From: Alphaproteobacteria bacterium
GTDB taxonomy: Bacteria > Pseudomonadota > Alphaproteobacteria > Micavibrionales > Micavibrionaceae
Assembly: GCA_017302165.1 (NCBI GenBank)
Contig: JAFLCW010000001.1
Coordinates: 1,231,048 to 1,295,047 of the forward strand
DNA: 64,000 nucleotides
Direction of reading: 5' to 3'
Part shown: piece by piece, positions 52,096-61,835 of the stretch
How positions within the stretch are numbered: the stretch's first letter is position 1
Layout of the letters: each line of letters starts with the position of its first letter
The notes under the pieces: generated by a model
Database searches by the model: none
What the model was told of the DNA's origin: nothing
The model's input: the letters and a program-made list of their open reading frames with translations, nothing else
Position numbers and translations under genes: made by a program

Positions 52096-53490
52096 ATGCT
52101 TTATCACCTTTATGACCTTCAGCACGCTCTTTTAACGCCAGCCCGGGTCGGCGCGGAAATGATCCGCACCGTGCTACAAAACCCATGGAATCCTCTGTCT
52201 TATTCTCAGGCGGGGCGCACGGCCGCCGCCTCGGCCGAATTATTTGAACGGGTCACCCGCCGGTTCGGTGAGCCAGATTGGATGATCGACAGTACGCTGA
52301 TTGGTGGCGAAAAGATCAAGGTCGTTCAGGACATCGTCGTTGAAAAACCTTTCTGCCAATTGCTTCATTTTAAACGCGCCGTCAAACGTAAAGACCCGCG
52401 CGTTTTGGTCGTGGCGCCGATGTCCGGGCATTACGCCACCTTATTACGGGGTACGGTGCAGGCGTTACTGCCTCATCATGATGTGTACGTGACGGACTGG
52501 ACGGATGCGCGGCAAGTACCGTTGACGGATGGCATTTTTAATCTCGATACATTCATCACCTATTTGCGCGAATTCATGAGTCTTCTGGGGCCTCAGACCC
52601 ATTTAATTGCCGTCTGCCAACCGGCTGTGCCTGTTCTGGCGGCTGTCTCCCTTATGGCTGGGGAAGATGACCCCAACCAGCCCCTGACGATGACCTTAAT
52701 GGGTGGCCCTATTGATACGCGTATTTCGAAAACAGCCGTCAATAAACTGGCCGAAGAACGCCCTATGTCATGGTTTGAAAATGCGGTGGTGCAAACCGTG
52801 CCGTTTTATTATCCGGGGGCTTTCCGCAAGGTGTATCCGGGGTTCCTTCAATTATCGGGCTTTATGTCGATGAATTTGGATCGACATGTCGGCTCACACA
52901 TGAAGTTTTTTCAACATTTGATCGCGGGCGACGGAAGCAGTGCCGAAAGCCATCGCCGTTTTTACAATGAATATAATGCCGTCATGGATATCACCGGCGA
53001 ATTCTATCTTCAGACGATTGATACGGTCTTTCAACGCCACTTGCTCCCCCGCGGACAAATGAAATGGCGTGATCCACTGACACAAAAGTTGGTGTCTGTT
53101 AATCCCAAGGCGATAGAACATACCGCCCTGCTCACCATTGAAGGGGAACTGGATGATATTTCATCACGCGGGCAAACAACAGCCGCACATGATTTATGCA
53201 TCAACCTGCCGCAACGAAAACAGTTCCACCATTTTCAACTTCAGACCGGACATTACGGTATTTTCAATGGCCGGAAATGGCGGACAGATATCATGCCACG
53301 CGTGCGTCACTTCATGCGGGAATTCGATCCCGGTGTTGATCCTATCCCCGCGTCTGATCTGGCGATCGCCCCGGACATTACGCCCGATCGGTTTGATCGG
53401 GATAAACACGGCGCGGCCGCCGTGAAACGTTGGCTGAAGGAACAGGAACTAAATCAAAACAAGGTCAAGGAAAACGCGGCAGAGGACTAA
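52096..53490 (+). CDS. phaZ: Intracellular polyhydroxyalkanoate depolymerase
   Basis: A 464-residue PhaZ-type depolymerase that releases hydroxybutyrate from native granules. The N-terminal part (LYDLQHALLTPARVGAEM) and RVLVVAPMSGHYATLLRGTV are typical; the catalytic Cys is in IAVCQPAVP near residue 174, Asp in EGELDDISSRGQT, and His in QTGHYGIFNGRKW. It pairs with phaC elsewhere in the window and is followed by a paralogue. The C-terminus is acidic and charged. Confidence 0.9.
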   Translation: MLYHLYDLQHALLTPARVGAEMIRTVLQNPWNPLSYSQAGRTAAASAELFERVTRRFGEPDWMIDSTLIGGEKIKVVQDIVVEKPFCQLLHFKRAVKRKDPRVLVVAPMSGHYATLLRGTVQALLPHHDVYVTDWTDARQVPLTDGIFNLDTFITYLREFMSLLGPQTHLIAVCQPAVPVLAAVSLMAGEDDPNQPLTMTLMGGPIDTRISKTAVNKLAEERPMSWFENAVVQTVPFYYPGAFRKVYPGFLQLSGFMSMNLDRHVGSHMKFFQHLIAGDGSSAESHRRFYNEYNAVMDITGEFYLQTIDTVFQRHLLPRGQMKWRDPLTQKLVSVNPKAIEHTALLTIEGELDDISSRGQTTAAHDLCINLPQRKQFHHFQLQTGHYGIFNGRKWRTDIMPRVRHFMREFDPGVDPIPASDLAIAPDITPDRFDRDKHGAAAVKRWLKEQELNQNKVKENAAED

Positions 53491-53561
53491 TCTCGTCCTT
53501 TTTGTTATCCACATCCTTTCTCTCTGTTTGACGCGGCGCACATAGACCCGCCCCTCAAAAG

Positions 53562-53593
53562 CCTGTCCAATTATGGGCTATCTTGGACAGGAG
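53562..53593 (+). promoter_or_regulatory. Hairpin covering the ribosome site of the second phaZ-like gene
   Basis: CCTGTCCAA (53562-53570) pairs perfectly with TTGGACAGG (53583-53591) around a 12-base loop. The AGGAG ribosome site (53589-53593) is partly inside the stem, eight bases before the ATG. As RNA it could mask translation; as DNA it could be an operator. Confidence 0.5.
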
Positions 53594-53601
53594 CCCGTTA
53601 T

Positions 53602-55305
53602 ATGAACGCTGTGCCTTATCAGGTTTTTGATGCCTCACGTTTTTGGATGAATCTCATGAGTGTGGCTCAAGCGTTGAGTGCCCAGCAAATGAAAGCTGTC
53701 TGCATGCTCTGGCAACCGGTCTTAGATGCCACGCTTGGGGCATTTGATAAAAACCCAGTTTCGATTAAGTTTGATGGTATTCGCTCGCTGGTCGCGCTAT
53801 CCCCCGCCTTTCGTGACATTGCCAGCCGTTTTCCGGACAGTGTTACGCTTCAATATGGGTCGGGTACGCCGCGGAATGATTCTGTCTCTCCTGATGCCGG
53901 GCGAAGCTTCTCCGACGTGACGTTTGCCTTCAATGCGGCAGAGCCGTGGCGCAACCTCGAAGCCCTGTCTTTTGTCACGAACCTTCATACAAAAGACCAC
54001 GCGAAGGTCGCCTGGCGCGACCTGATCACAGATCCATTGATTGGAAATAAAATAAGACCCCTTGGCATTGAAACCGTTAAGTCTCTCCCGGATGTTGATC
54101 TGGTTCGGTTCTGGACGGACGCGTCGGACAAACCACCTGTTTATCTATCAGCGCCGATGTCCGGACATTTTTCAACATTGGTATTCAACGTGATCCAGAA
54201 TTACGTGGACGCTGGCTTTCCTGTCTATGTCCGTGATCTTAAGGATGCGGCGATGACGCCGAACGAATCCCCTTTTGACATGAATGCCCAAGTTGAAGCG
54301 GATATGATCTTCCTTGAGGAAATTTTTGAGCGCGAAGGCCGTCCCGCCCATGCCGTCGCCGTCTGTCAGGCCTTGGTGCCCCTCACCATCGCCAGTGCCC
54401 TGATGTGCGAAGATCAAGCCCCACATCGTCCAGAAACCTTGTTCTTAGCATCGGGTCCTGCGGATATTTCAGTGACGAAATCCATCGTGAACCGTTTTGC
54501 GGAACGCACCCCGGAATCATGGTTTTTCGGGCAAGAATTGGATGTGGTGCCCGGGAATTATCCCGGCGCGGGCAAACCCGTGCGATCTGGCCACCGCCAG
54601 ATTGCCCAGTTCATGATTGGCAATCCCGGCAGGCATGCCGAAGATATCTCCCGCCTGTTTGATTATATTGCCCGGGGAAGCGGCGAATTTGAACGTCACC
54701 GCCCCTTCGCCCAAAAAGATATCCTGACCGCCTTGCGTGAAGATAACATACCCCAAGCCGAGGCAGATTTTCTGCGTCAGCTCGCCTTCAGAATTGAATA
54801 TCTCACCATGGCTGACCAACATGGGGCGTCATACCTGGATGCGGTGATCGGCAATTTCAAAGAAAACGGCGTCGTGTCGGGTGCCTTGACGTATCGCGGG
54901 CGTATCCCGAACCTGACGGCCATCACTTGCCCGGTGCTGACCGCAGATGCAGAGAAGGATGATATCTCCTCCATCGGCCAGACGATGGGCATTCATCCCC
55001 ATCTGTCGCAGACGACCGATCGACGCGCCTTGATCGTCCCGGGCAAAGGTCATTTTTGGTGGGCGGGCGGAAGTGCCAAAAAGGAACAATGGCCACAAAT
55101 CATGTCATGGCAACTGAAACCTGCGGAGACAAATATTCCGACTTTTAATCCAGACATGATCCGTCAGGCGCAGATCACCCACGAACAAAATCAAGCCGCC
55201 GAAAAAGCAAAATTAGACGAGGGAAAATCCGTTGGCATGACGCTCAGAATCGGGGGGATGGACCTACCACTCGGCGGGTGGCCTACCCTTCGCAACGCAG
55301 CATAA
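53602..55305 (+). CDS. PhaZ-like alpha/beta-hydrolase paralogue
   Basis: A 567-residue paralogue of the preceding protein, about 100 residues longer. The N-terminal 130 residues are not similar to PhaZ. From residue about 180 the same landmarks appear: YLSAPMSGHFSTLV, AVCQALVPLTIA (Cys near residue 255), AEKDDISSIGQT and PGKGHFWWAGG. The C-terminal 50 residues are charged and end in a short Gly-rich tail. It may be a second depolymerase with other polymer or oligomer specificity, or a granule protein; substrate is inferred only from family. Confidence 0.8.
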   Translation: MNAVPYQVFDASRFWMNLMSVAQALSAQQMKAVCMLWQPVLDATLGAFDKNPVSIKFDGIRSLVALSPAFRDIASRFPDSVTLQYGSGTPRNDSVSPDAGRSFSDVTFAFNAAEPWRNLEALSFVTNLHTKDHAKVAWRDLITDPLIGNKIRPLGIETVKSLPDVDLVRFWTDASDKPPVYLSAPMSGHFSTLVFNVIQNYVDAGFPVYVRDLKDAAMTPNESPFDMNAQVEADMIFLEEIFEREGRPAHAVAVCQALVPLTIASALMCEDQAPHRPETLFLASGPADISVTKSIVNRFAERTPESWFFGQELDVVPGNYPGAGKPVRSGHRQIAQFMIGNPGRHAEDISRLFDYIARGSGEFERHRPFAQKDILTALREDNIPQAEADFLRQLAFRIEYLTMADQHGASYLDAVIGNFKENGVVSGALTYRGRIPNLTAITCPVLTADAEKDDISSIGQTMGIHPHLSQTTDRRALIVPGKGHFWWAGGSAKKEQWPQIMSWQLKPAETNIPTFNPDMIRQAQITHEQNQAAEKAKLDEGKSVGMTLRIGGMDLPLGGWPTLRNAA

Positions 55306-55446
55306 TTCTATTTAATTTCAAATAGTTATGATTTCGAAAGAAAATTTCAAGAATTATCCAAAAGAATTATCATTTGCCTCTTGCCATCTATTCCCAAGAC
55401 GCTATAGTTCATGATATTCTATATACGTAATCTTATTGGAAAACTA

Positions 55447-56235
55447 ATGGCGAAGCGTGTGAAACCCCTTCGGGCTGGACGTGGTCGCTCACGTGCAGGC
55501 CGCGAAATTGTGCCAACAGACCATGATATGGCTCTGCTGGCCTATCCTTTTGATGAAATCTCATCAAAATTGCGGGTGACCGTCAGCCGCCGGGCGCGCC
55601 GGCTCGCCCTTCGGCTTGACCCGAAACAACGGGTCATGCATCTGGTCGTGCCTAAGCGCGCTTCTTTACGCTTAGCCTTTGAATTTGCTGAAGAAAACAG
55701 GGATTGGATTACGGATAAACTCAGAACCCTGCCACGCCCCGTCGCGTTCAAGGATGGTGCGGTGATCCCGGTGTTTGGCCGAAACCGCCGGATCGTTGTT
55801 CTTTACAACTCTGCTTTAAAATACACCGATATCCAATTGAAAAAAGAGGAAATTCTAGTTCTCACCAATAAAACAGACCCTGCCCCGCGTATTCGCCGAT
55901 TCCTGATGGATGAAGCCAAAAAGCGGATCGAGGAGCTGGCCGCTGAAAAAGCCACCCTACTTCGCCGCCGGATCAATAGCATTCAGGTTAAAGATACCAA
56001 AAGTCGGTGGGGAAGCTGTTCCGAAGATGGCGATATTTCCTTTAGTTACAGACTGATATTTGCCCCTGCTAAAGCAATGGATTATGTTGTGGCACACGAA
56101 GTTGCTCACCTCATGCACATGGATCACTCGGATAATTTCTGGCGGACATGTGAAAATCTCTGCTGGGATTATGAATTCGGCAAACAATGGATGTCCGAAA
56201 ACGGCTATGACCTGATGCGGTTTGGCAGTCTTTAA
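55447..56235 (+). CDS. YgjP/SprT-like metallopeptidase (M48-type HExxH)
   Basis: A 262-residue protein. The start at 55447 is preceded by GGAA. The N-terminal 30 residues are Arg-rich. The DUF45/WLM-like domain follows: VTVSRRARRLALRLDPKQRVMHLVVPK, KDTKSRWGSCSEDGDISFSYRL, then the zinc site HEVAHLMHMDHSDNFW. It is likely soluble (no membrane segment). The family includes metal-dependent proteases of unclear substrate. Confidence 0.9.
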   Translation: MAKRVKPLRAGRGRSRAGREIVPTDHDMALLAYPFDEISSKLRVTVSRRARRLALRLDPKQRVMHLVVPKRASLRLAFEFAEENRDWITDKLRTLPRPVAFKDGAVIPVFGRNRRIVVLYNSALKYTDIQLKKEEILVLTNKTDPAPRIRRFLMDEAKKRIEELAAEKATLLRRRINSIQVKDTKSRWGSCSEDGDISFSYRLIFAPAKAMDYVVAHEVAHLMHMDHSDNFWRTCENLCWDYEFGKQWMSENGYDLMRFGSL

Positions 56236-56276
56236 TATTTTGACATAATTTTATTGTACGTTTATATATTTGCTTT

Positions 56277-56921
56277 ATGATCGATGAAGCGCGTCTCCAG
56301 CTTAAAATATTATGGGAAAAAAGCCTTAAGGCCGTGACAGGGTATAAACGCGCGGCGGCGCAATCCGTTTGGTACACGGCCGATCCTAACTATTGCCTAA
56401 CAGAGACTCCCGCTTTTAATCACCCCACCCTTGCCCCCTTTATTGACCGTTTGGGCTTAGCAGATTTTTGTTCAGAACATCAACCCGGAAGCAGTCTTAT
56501 TTTTCCCGGCTACGATGCCGTTAAAGCCAATGGCCATCCAGCGAGCCAGCTCATGTTGTATAATGAAGCGTCTCCCCAGATATTTTCTTTCATATATTGG
56601 GGGTCTCAATTACGTATTTTTATAACATTCAAACAGCCAAAGCATGATGTTTATGAGGGGGACTGGCACCTGGACACGGTTACCCTTGCCACCCCTGATA
56701 AAATATTTGAACTGGATATCAATTATGATTCCCCCCATCTTCAAGAGATTGAAGACATTCTGGACGGCTTTAAAATCGCCTCCTGGCATCTTTTAACCGA
56801 CCCGCAGGCAACCTTAGAGGATTCCGATACGGTTATCGGAAAAAAACTTCGCCCCACGATTGATAAACTGAAAAAAGAATATGCGTTGCCCAAAGGAACT
56901 TTGGCGACCTTCGATCCTTAA
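56277..56921 (+). CDS. Hypothetical protein
   Basis: A 214-residue soluble protein without recognised domain. It has a positively charged N-terminal helix, then a mixed alpha/beta body with several aromatic-rich strands (QIFSFIYWGSQLRIFITFKQP, GDWHLDTVTLATPDKIFELDI) and a Lys-rich C-terminal helix. It overlaps the convergent ruvX end by 4 bases. Confidence 0.72.
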   Translation: MIDEARLQLKILWEKSLKAVTGYKRAAAQSVWYTADPNYCLTETPAFNHPTLAPFIDRLGLADFCSEHQPGSSLIFPGYDAVKANGHPASQLMLYNEASPQIFSFIYWGSQLRIFITFKQPKHDVYEGDWHLDTVTLATPDKIFELDINYDSPHLQEIEDILDGFKIASWHLLTDPQATLEDSDTVIGKKLRPTIDKLKKEYALPKGTLATFDP

Positions 56922-57403
56922 AAAGAATCCAAAGCCCCCTGAAGAATATGCTGAGCCGCCAGCTTGTCTACAACATCCCGGCGGCGTTTGCGGGAAACAT
57001 CGGCTGTATGGATTAAAAAATCATCCACGGCCGACGTAGAAAGCCGTTCATCCCATAAGGCAATCCACATATCCATCCCCGGGGTTATCCCCAATTCCTG
57101 TGGATAATGTGACATCTCATCGATAAACGACATGACCCGATCACAAGACGCCCCGCGGCTTCCATCCATGTGAAGCGGCCAGCCAAACACATACCCCCCG
57201 ACTTCATAGGCCTTGGCGAGATTTCCCAATGCCTGCATGTCACTTTTGATTTTCGTTCGGGATATCGCCTGAAGGGGTGTCGCAATCGTCTGATCGGCAT
57301 TACTGATCGCAAGGCCAATCGTTTTGGTGCCAAAATCGACCCCCATCAGCCGGGCAGGATAAGGCCGGGACGTATAGATATCTTTTAAAAGCCCAACTGG
57401 CAT
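56918..57403 (-). CDS. ruvX: Putative pre-16S rRNA nuclease YqgF (RuvX)
   Basis: A 161-residue RNase H-fold protein of the YqgF family that processes the 16S rRNA 5' end. Motifs: LMGVDFGTKTIGLAIS with the first catalytic Asp, YVFGWPLHMDGSRG, and the C-terminal LWDERLSTSAVDDFL with Asp/Glu, followed by RRDVVDKLAAQHIL. I start it at the ATG at 57403; the frame runs to 57442. It diverges from gatC. Confidence 0.92.
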   Translation of the reverse strand: MPVGLLKDIYTSRPYPARLMGVDFGTKTIGLAISNADQTIATPLQAISRTKIKSDMQALGNLAKAYEVGGYVFGWPLHMDGSRGASCDRVMSFIDEMSHYPQELGITPGMDMWIALWDERLSTSAVDDFLIHTADVSRKRRRDVVDKLAAQHILQGALDSF

Positions 57404-57486
57404 ATCGCATAGGTACAGGCTGAGGATGGGGCATGACAACAATAATTTCTTGCATCCCCCCAGCCCTCCCGAGTACCTTGCCTGTC

Positions 57487-57768
57487 ATGGATACGAAAAC
57501 TGTTAAAAAAGTGGCTTCTCTTGCGCGTTTAAGCATGACGGATCAGGAACTGGAGTCCTATCGGCCAAAGCTGGAAAACATACTGAAATTCGTCGAACAA
57601 CTTTCAGAAGTCAACACGGACGGCGTCGAGCCGTTGTCAAATGTGGTGGACATCGCGCTGACATTGCGTACAGACACCTTAACGGATGGCGACCTTCAAC
57701 AAAAAATTCTGGCGAACGCCCCGGAATCGACCGAAGGTTTTTTTGTTGTGCCAAAGGTTGTGGAGTAA
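57487..57768 (+). CDS. gatC: Asp/Glu-tRNA amidotransferase subunit C
   Basis: A 93-residue GatC: MDTKTVKKVASLARLSMTDQE, then ILKFVEQLSEVNTDGVEPLSN and the C-terminal FFVVPKVVE. It stabilises GatA-GatB and sits six bases ahead of gatA. The frame extends upstream but only from 57487 is it family-like. Confidence 0.95.
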   Translation: MDTKTVKKVASLARLSMTDQELESYRPKLENILKFVEQLSEVNTDGVEPLSNVVDIALTLRTDTLTDGDLQQKILANAPESTEGFFVVPKVVE

Positions 57769-57774
57769 AAGACG

Positions 57775-59274
57775 ATGACTCAAAAATCACTGACCCATCT
57801 GTCAATCACCGAAGCTCTGGCGGGTCTCTCTAAAAAAGAATTTTCGGCTGTAGAATATACACGGGCACATATTGAGGCCACAGAACAAAATCGGGATCTG
57901 AATTGTTACATTACCGAAACACCAGATATCGCCTTGCGTCAGGCCGCCGAAAGTGATGCCCGCAGAGCCAAGGGACAGGCCGGTCTTTTGGACGGCGTCC
58001 CGATTGCGATCAAAGATTTGTTTTGTACACAAGGCGTCAGAACGACCGCCGCCAGCCGCATTCTGGATCAATTCGTGCCGGAATATGAATCAACCGTAAC
58101 ATCCAAAATTTTTGCCGAAGGCGCGGTGATGCTGGGTAAGGTTAATCTGGATTCTTTTGGCATGGGATCTACGACGGGAAGCTCGGCTTTTGGCCAGACC
58201 TTCAACCCATGGCGAAGCACCACATCCCCCGACGTGAAATTAGTACCCGGCGGATCATCTGGCGGGTCTTCGGCGGTTGTCGCCGCGCGCATGGCACCGG
58301 GAGCGCTGGGGACAGATACGGGCGGATCCATTCGCCAACCTGCGGCGTTTTGTGGGATTAGTGGTATTAAGCCCACCTATGGACGCTGTTCCCGGTTTGG
58401 AGTTATTGCATATGCGTCGTCACTCGATCAAGCGGGTGTTTTTGCACGTACAGTCGAAGATTGCGCGCTGATGCTTAAGTCTATTTCAGGGTACGACCCC
58501 AAAGACAGCACCAGTGCCAACAAGCCCGTCCCGGATTTTGTGGCCGGTCTTCAGGGCGGCAACGTCAAAAGATTAAAGGTGGGAATCCCCAAGGAATATC
58601 GCGTTGAGGGCATGCCGCAAGAAATTGACGAAAGCTGGCACAAAGGTACACAGTGGCTGAAAGACCAAGGGGCTGAGATTGTTGATATCTCCCTGCCCCA
58701 TGTAAAATATGCACTTCCGGCTTATTATATCCTTGCGCCGTGTGAGGCGTCATCCAATCTGGCGCGATATGACGGTGTCCGTTATGGACGGCGCATTGAA
58801 GGAAAAGATTTAAAAGAAACTTATGAACTTACCCGGGCTCATGGCTTTCAAGACGAGGTCAAACGCCGCATCATGGTGGGTACTTATGCCCTGTCCGCCG
58901 GATATTATGATGCGTATTACGTGAAGGCACAAAAACTTCGCCGTCTGATCCGCGATGATTACATGAAGGCGTTTGAAAAATGTGATGTCTTGCTCACACC
59001 CATTACACCGTCTGCGGCGTTTCCCGTCGGGCAGAATGAAGATGACCCGATCAAAATGTATCTGGAAGATATTTTTACGATCTCCTTGAACCTCGCAGGA
59101 CTTCCCGGCATGTGTGTGCCGGCGATGTTAAATGCGGAAGGACTGCCACTTGGACTTCAGATTATCGGGCGTCCATGGGATGAAGAAACGGTACTTCGAG
59201 CGGCGCGCGGGCTCGAAATCGCGGCAGATTTCCGCGCCCTGCCGGGGATGCTGGGCACCAAAATGGCGGCCTAG
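57775..59274 (+). CDS. gatA: Glu-tRNA(Gln)/Asp-tRNA(Asn) amidotransferase subunit A
   Basis: A 499-residue amidase that supplies ammonia from Gln. The Ser-cisSer-Lys active site is visible: [13 protein letters not shown] with the Lys, [17 protein letters not shown] and [17 protein letters not shown] with the serines. It forms the heterotrimer with gatC and gatB, the latter separated by one small gene. Confidence 0.96.
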   Translation: MTQKSLTHLSITEALAGLSKKEFSAVEYTRAHIEATEQNRDLNCYITETPDIALRQAAESDARRAKGQAGLLDGVPIAIKDLFCTQGVRTTAASRILDQFVPEYESTVTSKIFAEGAVMLGKVNLDSFGMGSTTGSSAFGQTFNPWRSTTSPDVKLVPGGSSGGSSAVVAARMAPGALGTDTGGSIRQPAAFCGISGIKPTYGRCSRFGVIAYASSLDQAGVFARTVEDCALMLKSISGYDPKDSTSANKPVPDFVAGLQGGNVKRLKVGIPKEYRVEGMPQEIDESWHKGTQWLKDQGAEIVDISLPHVKYALPAYYILAPCEASSNLARYDGVRYGRRIEGKDLKETYELTRAHGFQDEVKRRIMVGTYALSAGYYDAYYVKAQKLRRLIRDDYMKAFEKCDVLLTPITPSAAFPVGQNEDDPIKMYLEDIFTISLNLAGLPGMCVPAMLNAEGLPLGLQIIGRPWDEETVLRAARGLEIAADFRALPGMLGTKMAA

Positions 59275-59317
59275 TGGCCTTGTGTTATATACTAGAGGCG
59301 ACAGAAAGGTTTTTTCG

Positions 59318-59866
59318 ATGATGGTTTTTTGCCGGTTTGCTGTGATGGTGTTTTTGGTCATGCTGGGGGTAACCCATGCCCACGCCAGAACGCCTGTTTC
59401 GAAACAGATGGCCAATCAATATTACCAGACCTGCTCATCCAAACCTGTACCGGGCATGAGTGCCCAAAGCCATCAATTAATGTGCGCCTGCACCGCCAGT
59501 AAAATGATGGAGTCTTTTTCGGTTGAAGATATACAGGCCATGGCCAAAAAAGATGATAACGCCCGGTTTGTGTTTAACCGCATGTTGATTGATGTGTATG
59601 CCCCATGCATTGAATACCCGGCACGAGAACATTATTACAATACCTGTGTCAACAACCCCGAAACAGCCAAATTCAGAGAAGTCCCTCAACAACTCTGCAC
59701 CTGTCTTGCCAATGAGATGGGAGGGTATTTAAAGAAAAATGCACAGGAGGTTTTTAAAGGGATATTGGCACGGAACCCCACGGCAGAAGATCCCATGGTG
59801 GCCTTAACATCTGACCCAGAATTTCAGCTTTTTGCCCAGCGTAGATTAGTTGCCTGCGCCCAGTAA
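59318..59866 (+). CDS. Small secreted cysteine-rich protein between gatA and gatB
   Basis: A 182-residue protein with a signal peptide (MMVFCRFAVMVFLVMLGVTHAHA) and a mature region carrying paired cysteines (LMCACTASKMM, QLCTCLANEM) in two related half-repeats of about 60 residues, each with a Cys, a CxC and a conserved helix. It probably lives in the periplasm with disulfides. It lies inside the gat operon; whether it is functionally linked is unknown. AGAAAGG at 59303-59309 supports the start. Confidence 0.72.
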   Translation: MMVFCRFAVMVFLVMLGVTHAHARTPVSKQMANQYYQTCSSKPVPGMSAQSHQLMCACTASKMMESFSVEDIQAMAKKDDNARFVFNRMLIDVYAPCIEYPAREHYYNTCVNNPETAKFREVPQQLCTCLANEMGGYLKKNAQEVFKGILARNPTAEDPMVALTSDPEFQLFAQRRLVACAQ

Positions 59867-59904
59867 AATCGCTACATTCTCTATAGTTTCAAATTGAGGA
59901 TGTT

Positions 59905-61356
59905 ATGGCACAAATAATCAAAGGCAGAACAGGTGAATGGGAAATTGTCATCGGCATGGAAGTCCATGCACAAGTGACGGCCAATACCAAACTTTTTTCC
60001 GGTGCCTCCGCTGTTTTTGGGGCTGAGCCGAATTCGCAAGTCTCCATGGTCGATGCCGCCATGCCGGGCATGCTCCCGACCTTAAATGCCTATTGCGTGG
60101 AACAGGCCGTGCGCACCGGCTTGGGGCTCAATGCCGAAATTCACGCAACATCGGTGTTTGAACGCAAAAATTATTTCTATCCTGATCTGCCTCAAGGCTA
60201 TCAAATATCACAATATCTTCATCCCATTGTCGGCAAGGGAAAGATTGAAATTGATCTCCCCCAAGGCGATGTAAAAGAAATTGGCATTACGCGCCTTCAT
60301 TTGGAACAGGATGCTGGAAAATCCTTGCACGACCAACATCCGACAAAATCTTTTGTCGATCTCAACAGATCCGGCTGTGCGCTTATGGAGATTGTCTCGG
60401 AACCGGATTTAAGAGGCGCCGAAGAAGCGGCCGCCTATCTCTCTAAACTTCGCATGATCTTGCGATATCTGGGCACCTGCGATGGAAACATGGAAGAAGG
60501 ATCGATGCGCGCCGATGTCAACGTATCCGTTCGCAAGCCTGGGGGTGCGCTCGGCACACGCTGTGAAATCAAGAATGTGAATTCGGTAAAAGCCGTTCAA
60601 ATGGCGATCGATTATGAATCTCGCCGGCAGGTGGACATTATTGAAGACGGCGGCACAATCCATCAAGAAACACGGCTGTGGGATCCGACCAAAGGCGAAA
60701 CACGCTCCATGCGCTCCAAGGAGGACGCGCATGATTATCGGTATTTTCCAGATCCTGATCTTTTGCCGTTGGTGCTGGATAATGCCTGGATTGCCAGCAT
60801 CAAACAAACCTTGCCTGAACTTCCTGATCAAAAGAAACACCGCTTTATGCAGGATTATGGGCTGGGTGCCTATGATTCAGGCGTTCTGATTGCCGAACGT
60901 ATCCGCGCCGATTTTTTTGAATCCGTGGCTAAGGGGCGTGATGCTAAAATGGCCGCTAACTGGGTCTTGAATGAATTGCTCGGTGTTTTGAACAAAGATG
61001 GGAAAAATCTGGATCAAAGCCCAATCACGGCCGCGCAACTGGGTGGATTGATCGACCTGATAGTGGATAACACCATCTCAGGTAAAATCGCCAAGGATGT
61101 TTTTGCCGATATGTATGCGACATCCAAAGACGCCGCAAAAATTGTCGATGAAAAAGGATTGAAGCAAGTCACCGATATTGGTGCGATTGAAAAAACGGTC
61201 GATCAAGTCATCGCCGCCAACCCGGACAATGTGGCCGCATATCGGGGCGGTAAAGATAAGCTGTTTGGATTCTTCGTGGGGCAAGTGATGAAAGAAACCG
61301 GCGGAAAAGCCAACCCGGAAATCGTCAACCAGCTTTTGAAAGATAAATTGAAATAG
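59905..61356 (+). CDS. gatB: Asp/Glu-tRNA amidotransferase subunit B
   Basis: A 483-residue GatB, the tRNA-binding and kinase subunit. The start [47 protein letters not shown] [29 protein letters not shown] and [12 protein letters not shown] are canonical. The C-terminal YqeY-like domain follows. Together with gatCA this shows the transamidation route to Gln-tRNA (and possibly Asn-tRNA). Confidence 0.96.
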   Translation: MAQIIKGRTGEWEIVIGMEVHAQVTANTKLFSGASAVFGAEPNSQVSMVDAAMPGMLPTLNAYCVEQAVRTGLGLNAEIHATSVFERKNYFYPDLPQGYQISQYLHPIVGKGKIEIDLPQGDVKEIGITRLHLEQDAGKSLHDQHPTKSFVDLNRSGCALMEIVSEPDLRGAEEAAAYLSKLRMILRYLGTCDGNMEEGSMRADVNVSVRKPGGALGTRCEIKNVNSVKAVQMAIDYESRRQVDIIEDGGTIHQETRLWDPTKGETRSMRSKEDAHDYRYFPDPDLLPLVLDNAWIASIKQTLPELPDQKKHRFMQDYGLGAYDSGVLIAERIRADFFESVAKGRDAKMAANWVLNELLGVLNKDGKNLDQSPITAAQLGGLIDLIVDNTISGKIAKDVFADMYATSKDAAKIVDEKGLKQVTDIGAIEKTVDQVIAANPDNVAAYRGGKDKLFGFFVGQVMKETGGKANPEIVNQLLKDKLK

Positions 61357-61387
61357 TATCAACCCAATTTTTTGATATATTAACACC

Positions 61388-61615
61388 ATGACAAAAACAT
61401 TCGAATATAAAGTCGTTATTTACCGGGAAAACATGCTGGGCTCGCTCTTTTTGGGCGGATCAAAAGTTGATCCGGTGCGGTTTTCAGAGTTTTTAAATAA
61501 AAACGGACAAGAAGGATGGGAAGTAAAAACCATGGAGCGTGAGGAACGCCGCATGCTACTCTTCTTTAGCCGAGAAGCCTTTTTAGTCGTCCTTCAACGG
61601 GAGAAGAATACATGA
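61388..61615 (+). CDS. DUF4177 domain protein
   Basis: A 75-residue protein with the DUF4177 pattern: KTFEYKVVIYRENM, then FLNKNGQEGWEVKTMEREE and LLFFSREAFLVVLQRE. Function is unknown. It overlaps the next small membrane gene by 4 bp, so both are coupled. Confidence 0.75.
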   Translation: MTKTFEYKVVIYRENMLGSLFLGGSKVDPVRFSEFLNKNGQEGWEVKTMEREERRMLLFFSREAFLVVLQREKNT

Positions 61616-61830
61616 TCCACAAATCTCTTTTGTTTATCTTGATTGCCTGTGTCGGCATCGGTGCCGCAATGACCATCGCCGAAATATGGTTTGTCATTCT
61701 GGGGTGGGATATTTATGCCAAAGCGATGTTGACCCTCACGATCATCTTTGTTGTCACTGGTTTTTTTATGGTGGTCAAAACGGATTTCGGGTCTGTCAAA
61801 AAACTTAAAGACGATAATTATCTGGACTAA
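61612..61830 (+). CDS. Small membrane protein
   Basis: A 72-residue protein with two membrane helices (about residues 5-27 and 38-60) and a short acidic, Lys-containing tail. Unrecognised. It lies between the DUF4177 gene and terD-like gene on the same strand. Confidence 0.65.
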   Translation: MIHKSLLFILIACVGIGAAMTIAEIWFVILGWDIYAKAMLTLTIIFVVTGFFMVVKTDFGSVKKLKDDNYLD

Positions 61831-61835
61831 TATAT

